Program-made: the position numbers and the translations under genes
Assembly (NCBI RefSeq): GCF_029227915.1
Contig: NC_079886.1
Coordinates: forward strand, 18,514,501-18,578,500
From: Hydractinia symbiolongicarpus
Taxonomy: Eukaryota > Cnidaria > Hydrozoa > Anthoathecata > Hydractiniidae
Direction: 5' to 3'
Length of the DNA stretch: 64,000 nucleotides
Shown here: positions 58,485 to 64,000 of the stretch, piece by piece
Numbering within the stretch: position 1 is the stretch's first letter
How the letters are laid out: the number at the start of each line of letters is the position of its first letter
Notes under the pieces: model-generated
The model's input: the letters and a program-made list of their open reading frames with translations, nothing else
What the model was told of the DNA's origin: nothing
The model's database searches: none

Positions 58485-58870
58485 TGTTGAATAATATAGA
58501 TTTTATCACGTCATTTCCCTGAGCACTTTAACGTGGTAAACCAAACGTTGAAAAGACGTTGGATTTACGTGGGTAGCGAATACAACGTTAAAACAACGTT
58601 GAATTTAGGGTTGCGACGTCGTGACCAGAATTCAACGTCGAATCAACGCTAAAAAAACGTCGTTCATCCAACGTTGGGTATTTTTTTTAGACAGCGAAAG
58701 CTTTTATTGACGGGCAATGACCGTAATCATCTTTAGCTATTTATTAGTTAAGGAGATAATCAACCAATAAGATCACAGCAATTAAAGTAATTAACTTTTT
58801 TTACGGACCTAGTTGAAAGCAACATATTGATTGCTTTCTGTTACGTTTGTCTCGTACCATTTTGTACTTT
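58485..58870. mobile_element. Penelope-like 3' fragment interrupted by a CAACGTTG-rich MITE
   Basis: Sequence at 58488-58515 and 58705-58870 (GACGGGCAATGACCGTAATC, AATCAACCAATAAGATCACA, AATTAACTTTTT) matches the left end of the 29.6-kb Penelope copy. Between them (about 58516-58700) is DNA packed with CAACGTT, AACGTTG and GACGTCG words, a palindrome-rich short element inserted into, and replacing part of, the Penelope end. Confidence 0.65.
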
Positions 58871-58874
58871 TTTC

Positions 58875-60200
58875 TCAATATTTACTTTCTGAACTGCGGG
58901 TAACCATAATGGACAGCTTTTTTTCGTCATATTTGGGCAAAGGGTGTTTACTTTGTGTGTTAAAATGTGCGCAATAACATAAAGCAGAAATTACCAGCAG
59001 AAAATTTTCTGTTTTATGTTGTGTTCTTCTCCGTTCCTCTCTGCAGAAAATTTTCTTGAAGTGGAAAGCAGGCTGAAATAGCGTCAATACAAATTTACTT
59101 ACCTTTTCCAATGGCTGCTCACCAACGACTACGAAAATTTACAAATATGGTAAAGACTGAATAAACACATTGCAGTACACATTAAGAATTTGATTAATAT
59201 TAACCAAACATGCGGTGGATGTGTGTCAACTAATAATTGCATTCAACTTTTTTATTCTTTGGGCTTTATTTTCCACCCTGAAAAATAAGTTTTTACACTC
59301 CCTTACCCATTTCAAAGGACTTGATAAACAAGTTTTTATTCTCCACAACATAATAAAATATCATTTTTAATGCAGGTATCCCTTTAACATAAACGTTAAT
59401 AAATATCTTTACTTGGAAGAAATATATTTCTTTGAGTTTACTAGCCTAGTTAACTAAGCTTTCTTCTTCGAGTTGATATAATGAGTTTCTCTGAAACAAA
59501 AGCTTAGACGCAAACAAATGACTCAGCCGAAACCCCGAGTTTAAATTGAACAATGTGACTAAGCGCTTTGAAGGCCATTTTATTTTATCTGTGAGTTGTT
59601 TACCAAGCTTGGCCAAATCTGACTCTGGTAAAAACTTTGTAGAGTACTAATGTTTGTTAGGGTGAGTGAAACCACTCACTGGAATATTCGGGATGAAAAG
59701 GGCTTTCCCCAATAATAATCACGTGAGCAGAGAACAATAGAATTAGCCAATCAAAAAGCGCGGCCAGGTTTTGGCCGCAGAAAAATCGTTTGAGACCCAG
59801 CGTTATTTTTCCCACCTCAACTACTGCGATTTCCCGGTGGTAAAAAAAATTACGCTGGGTCTCCTGGCTATGAGTTTACCTAAGTTTTGATTGTGCTGGT
59901 GTGTATTCTTCATCATTAATCACGTTACGCACATTAGCAAGAAAAAGAAAATCTCTTAGGCAGCGTTTTCATGGAGCTCGTAGTGAGTTCAAACCAGTTT
60001 GACTTTCACCCTGGTTTAAAATAGCCCTTCTGTTTACATGAACAATTTCGGTACGCCTTGGCGAGTTAATAAAATTCGTCCAATCATTTTTCTAGCTCCA
60101 GCGCGTATTTTTAAGATTATTTTCAAGATGGCGACAAGCAAGACATATGCTATGAAAAACTTCTCGTTGCTTATATCCTTTTTTTTAAATTCGCTGGGTT
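58875..60200. other. Intergenic DNA with a short hairpin MITE
   Basis: No gene seen. The segment may include the left part of the Harbinger element that follows, but I could not identify its terminal inverted repeat. Confidence 0.45.
59790..59872. mobile_element. Short hairpin MITE, copy 2
   Basis: GAGACCCAGCGTTATTTTT at the left pairs with AAAATTACGCTGGGTCTC at the right around CCCACCTCAACTACTGCGATTTCCCGG-type sequence. About 80 bp; copy 1 is at 41706-41800. Confidence 0.65.
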
Positions 60201-60202
60201 AA

Positions 60203-60763
60203 TTGGTTGCTGTGTTTACGAGAAATGTTGAGTATCTACTATCACTTCGTAGGCAACAGCAACGACACCTGTTTAATGCTGTGAAAGATCACAATGCTGT
60301 ACTAGGAAAAATGCAGAATTCAAAACATAGGTAGTTTGCTTCTTGCTCCCTGTCCTGTGATTTATCCAGAAAGAAAATTATTTTCTTTACAACTGAAGTT
60401 TTTTTATTTAGGGTAAATAAAAGACGAAAAAGAAGAAGATGGATCAACCCAGGACGTACCAATCTTTGGTGTCAAAATTTATACTCTGGAGCGTTGCTGG
60501 AACAGGAATGGTGTCAGAACTTAAGAATGGACTACCCTATATTTATGAATTTAGTTGATAAATTCCGTGTAGAAGTTGAACCGGCACACAATTCATTTCT
60601 TTCTGCTGAGAAAACAACCGCAATGGTCCTATATTACTTGAAGGATCAAGGCTCGCTACGGATGACATGTAATACATTTGGTGTATCATTAGCCACCCTT
60701 TCCAAGTCGTTAAGATCAGTCGATAAGCTTTTCATACAAATATGTACAAAAAGAATATATACA
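60203..60763 (+). pseudogene. Harbinger (PIF) transposase N-terminal part, truncated
   Basis: An exon ending at 60330 (NVEYLLSLRRQQQRHLFNAV) joins in phase to an exon starting at 60412 (RRKRRRWINPGRTNLW). The frame continues with LEQEWCQNLRMDYPIFMNLV, TTAMVLYYLKDQGSLRMTCN and TFGVSLATLSKSLRSV, the helix-turn-helix-bearing N-terminal part of HARBI1-like transposases. It stops at 60763 before any DDE residue, so the catalytic core is deleted. It converges with a Myb/SANT-like ORF on the other strand, the usual partner gene of Harbinger elements. Confidence 0.7.
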
Positions 60764-60772
60764 ATAAAAAGT

Positions 60773-61378
60773 CTATTTTTCTTCAGTTCTCATTGGTGTT
60801 TGAGGTGGAGACGTAAACGGTTGTTGATATTGTGGTGCGTGATGACCCTGGTTGTAATAAGGATATGGAGGATGAGGAGCTGGTTGTGTTTCAGATTGTA
60901 AAAATGCATTGCCCAAAAGTCCTAGGCCCTCCTTTATTCCATTTCCAATAGAATTTATTGATTCGGTCATCGCTTTTATTGCCTGCTCTGTCCCTTCCAG
61001 TGACTTTCGCAATAATTTAGTGTTTTGACGTTTTATCTGTAGCTCTTCCTGTGTTAAGTTAACTAACACAATATCTCGTTAATATGCAGATAATTTTTTT
61101 CCATGTTTTTGTACTTTCCTTTATCCTCCGGTATTACACGTCCTTCCTCCCGTGCTTCACGTCCTTCCTCCGGTATCACAGGTGCTTCCGACTCCTCATA
61201 CTCCGAAACGATGTTTTCTTATTAATATTCAGTGAAACTTTACCTTGCGGTATAGCTATCACTGAAGGATAACCACCCCAAATTTCCTTTGAAATGTTGT
61301 AATGATCAGCAACAAGTCTTCCCGAACCGGAACGAGTACCTTTGTCTACAGCATGTTTCACCCACGTCTCAGTTCTCT
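60773..61378 (-). pseudogene. Harbinger Myb/SANT-like DNA-binding protein, frameshifted
   Basis: On the minus strand from about 61378 the frame reads RTETWVKHAVDKGTRSGSGR, then LVADHYNISKEIWGGYPSV, the Myb/SANT-like pattern of Harbinger second ORFs. After a frame break come EEGREAREEGRVIPED and, from 61069, LTQEELQIKRQNTKLLRKSL and a Pro/Gln/Tyr-rich tail ending at 60773. Together with the truncated transposase this is the remains of one element. Confidence 0.65.
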
Positions 61379-61479
61379 AATTTTGTTTTTTATGCTCCAA
61401 TTATTACAGCAGCCTCGCAAGTCAACGACGCTCATGTTGATGAGCAAAAAGAACGGAATGTAAAATTTGATGTCATATA

Positions 61480-63220
61480 AAGTTTGATCGTGTAAAAGCA
61501 GCTTTAGAAAAGGCAGATCGTAAATTACTAAATCTTTTCACATTAGTTTGCGCGCGGTTTTACTTTCTCTCTGGGTAAGGTTCTTTGTTGCCGTCGTTTT
61601 TAGCTCTGTGCGTAAGGTCACTATCAAAAGAAAACAGGACAGAGGGGAAGGGGCGGTGCATAATACCTCTCCCATGTAATGAAGCAAAAGGATAAGATTT
61701 TCCGCAAACCATCGCGCCAGCTGGTCAGCAAACTGCTTTTTAATATACTGGTTTTGGAACAGTCGGAAAATTTTCATTCGCCATATGTAACAGTTCTTTA
61801 AAGAAAATCAACTAAAATGTTTTCAGTATTTGAAAATAAAGACATGTGAAAATCAAGCATGATTACACTCATAGCAGCTTTAACTGGACAAAAGCGCCAA
61901 GTCTTCGTATCCTTCCACACATACAGTGTCTTGTACTTAGTTCTTACCTTGATAATTTAGCTGCACTCTCCATCGCATGTAATCATTTTAAATTAAAGCT
62001 CATTGATCCGCAGAAAGTAAATTACTTACTATGCAAAAATATTCTTCCTCTTATTTCTTATACTCAATAAAAAACTTCCTGTTTATGTTGTTCCTTATTT
62101 TTTTTTCTTCCTAAATCAACCATTGGAATACAGCTGTGAAGTTTAATACAACATTCGCAAAGAAAAGAAAAACTTGATAAAATAAATGTTTAAGGAAACA
62201 AACAGTCTCTTATAAGCTATTTCTCATATGAAAAAACAAAATTGCTACTGTGAATTAATTTTGATGTATCAAGCAAAAACCTATCAATGTCCGTCCGACA
62301 CCAATTTGTGAATTTCGTATTAGCCTCCAATACTTCCCAAGTGTAATAATTTTAGACCCGTAAATTAAACACCATTGAAAGCTAACTGACTAAATTACTG
62401 AAATGATCTACCTTGTTAGATTGGTCCTCTGTGAAAAAGTAAACAACTTCGGCGCGTATTAGAAACTAGTAAATGATGTAGTCAATCTTTCAAGACATGA
62501 AATAAAGCCAAAAATTATATATAATTACGTCATGGATTAATTATACACAAAGAAGTAATTAAAATAGTTTCTGTGGTCACGTACGCTTTCTTCCTTAAAA
62601 AACTATATCTTTAATCGCTCAAGGACAAGTTACTTAACTACGATAAATCATATTGACGCCAGTTAGGCGATACGGGGTATTTTTATTGAGTCTGAGTTTA
62701 AGCGCAAAAGCAAGTTAAGATTGCTCCACAGACTGAGACAAATGCAACGAGTGGTCAATGAGCCCCGTACGTTAAGTAGAATCAAATTTATGACCATTTT
62801 AATATGTGCGCAATTGATATATGAACGAACAATCGCGATGCAATGCTCTGCAGGAGAAGTGGAAATGAAATGGCACAAAAAACAGGGTATGAAAAAGGTC
62901 CATTTTACAGGAAAATAGCCTGTACTGAAATTCTCATATCTTCTATTCTAGAATTTTGAAAAACTTCAAATTTTTAGAGAAAATTAGTAAATATTTATAC
63001 TTTTTATCAAATTCATTAAAATATGAATTATCCCTCAACACTTCAAAAACTAAATTACTAGAAACTTAGGAATCTTATATTAAGCCAGTTTCGCTTTGAA
63101 TAAGAACTGCTTAAGAAACATATATTTTTTCTTCATATACTGCTATTAAAATTATGCAAACGTTGCATGGGGTAGCACTGATATGACAAGAAAAAAAACC
63201 CTGCACATTCAGCAAAAAAC
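61480..63220. other. AT-rich DNA, nothing recognised
   Basis: Several short frames (61846-62070, 62721-62918) show no known pattern. Confidence 0.4.
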
Positions 63221-63224
63221 ACAC

Positions 63225-63830
63225 CAGTAGGATTATATTACGACAGAACAAATGTTCCCATTCTAGACCATTGCTAAAAGAACTTGGTATTCTCAATGCA
63301 TGTCAGCTAAACATTTTTCAAGTCCGTATTTTCATGTATAAGATTGAAAATTTAATAGCACCAGATATATTCATTACGCTGTTTAAGAAAGTTCAACATA
63401 AATATCCAACTAGATTTTTAGGTAACAATTTTCTTCGGCCAAAAATCATATCTAATATAAAAAAAATTTCAATATCAAACCGAGGTCCAAAACAAAAGTA
63501 TTCCATTTACAAAGCAATTTAGAATTTCATCAGCTGCTACGAAGTTATAAAGAACGAGTTCTTCTGAAAGAACGCTATTTTTAATTTAACGTAATATAAA
63601 TTTTTAATTGTCAATTTTTATTTGGCAGCTCTTAATGACGGCTATGTGAGGTGTAAGATGATAAGGCTACATATTCTTCCATTTACTCTGGCCATTTAAT
63701 TCAACGTACCTAATACGCACACATGTATATTATATTATACATCTCACTGTAAAGATTTATGCTTTTATTTGTAATTTTAAAATAGTTGTATGTAATTTTA
63801 TTGCCAAAAAAATAAATAAAAAAATATGGC
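63225..63830 (+). mobile_element. 5'-truncated LINE copy, 3' end only
   Basis: The plus strand reads RPLLKELGILNACQLNIFQV, then HKYPTRFLGNNFLRPK and ISNRGP, matching the C-terminal end of the LINE at 19.3-26.5 kb. A frame change after RGP leads to LEFHQLLRSYKERVLLKERY and a stop at about 63580. The 3' UTR ends in an AATAAATAAAAAAATATGG stretch near 63830. It is a dead-on-arrival copy of the same or a sister family. Confidence 0.75.
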
Positions 63831-64000
63831 AATGACCAAATATAGTAAAAACTGATAAAGATACTAATAAACATTATAAAGTTTTAAAACTTACTGCTTT
63901 GATAATTCAATATAAAGGTAATGAATGTGTATGATTTTTTTTCTAAGAATATGACGTGAAGAATGTGTATTTTACAGACCAGATTCGCGAAAACATACGT

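Noticed and set aside
61846-62070. 74-codon plus-strand ORF
   Set aside because: No signal peptide, splice support or family resemblance; length is within chance for this composition.

Overview
The window is AT-rich eukaryotic nuclear DNA with phased spliceosomal introns, animal-type genes and a heavy load of diverse transposons. The gene set (a mitochondrial-type glycine amidinotransferase, a 7-dehydrocholesterol reductase, a START-domain lipid-binding protein and small secreted peptides) and the mobile elements (ISL2EU/IS4EU, Penelope-like, CR1/L2-like LINE, Harbinger, tandem Helitrons, TTAA MITEs) fit a marine invertebrate. A cnidarian, probably a medusozoan, is my best inference; nothing in the window proves the species.

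Layout. 0.4-2.4 kb: a decayed minus-strand block with a ~34-residue repeat protein, a Cys-rich mini-protein and an unrecognised 192-aa ORF; it looks virus-like. 2.5-3.0 kb: a MITE. 3.6-12.1 kb, minus strand: a complete six-exon GATM gene, 396 aa, whose intron 3 carries a decayed ISL2EU transposon (7.4-10.4 kb). 14.7-15.4 kb and 16.2-16.4 kb: arrays of a short hairpin with core CCTGAGCGTCAGG whose outer arms change in compensating pairs. 19.3-26.5 kb, minus strand: a near full-length but broken LINE. Its ORF1 is split by a 2.8-kb element with hAT-like ends that carries a spliced, broken OTU-like gene. 27 kb: a TTAA MITE. 29.6-31.6 kb: two Penelope-like copies in inverted orientation.

34.5-35.9 kb, plus strand: DHCR7 in one uninterrupted coding exon. 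38.5-40.7 and 44.7-46.1 kb: a tandem duplication, each copy encoding a four-exon secreted Cys-rich peptide (91 and 89 aa). 46.65-47.2 kb: two small Helitron-like units. 48.4-50.4 kb: a two-exon secreted protein of 106 aa. 53.1-53.8 kb, minus strand: the START protein. 54.2-58.4 kb: a tandem array of Helitron-like non-autonomous units in minus orientation. 58.5-58.9 kb: another Penelope fragment. 60.2-61.5 kb: Harbinger remnants. 63.2-63.8 kb: a 5'-truncated LINE copy.

The host genes do not form one pathway: GATM makes guanidinoacetate for creatine, DHCR7 acts in sterol synthesis, the START protein probably carries lipid, and the three small genes encode secreted products of unknown role. Most other DNA is transposon remnant or AT-rich sequence in which I see nothing. 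Exon borders come from reading splice sites and frame continuity by eye, without transcripts.
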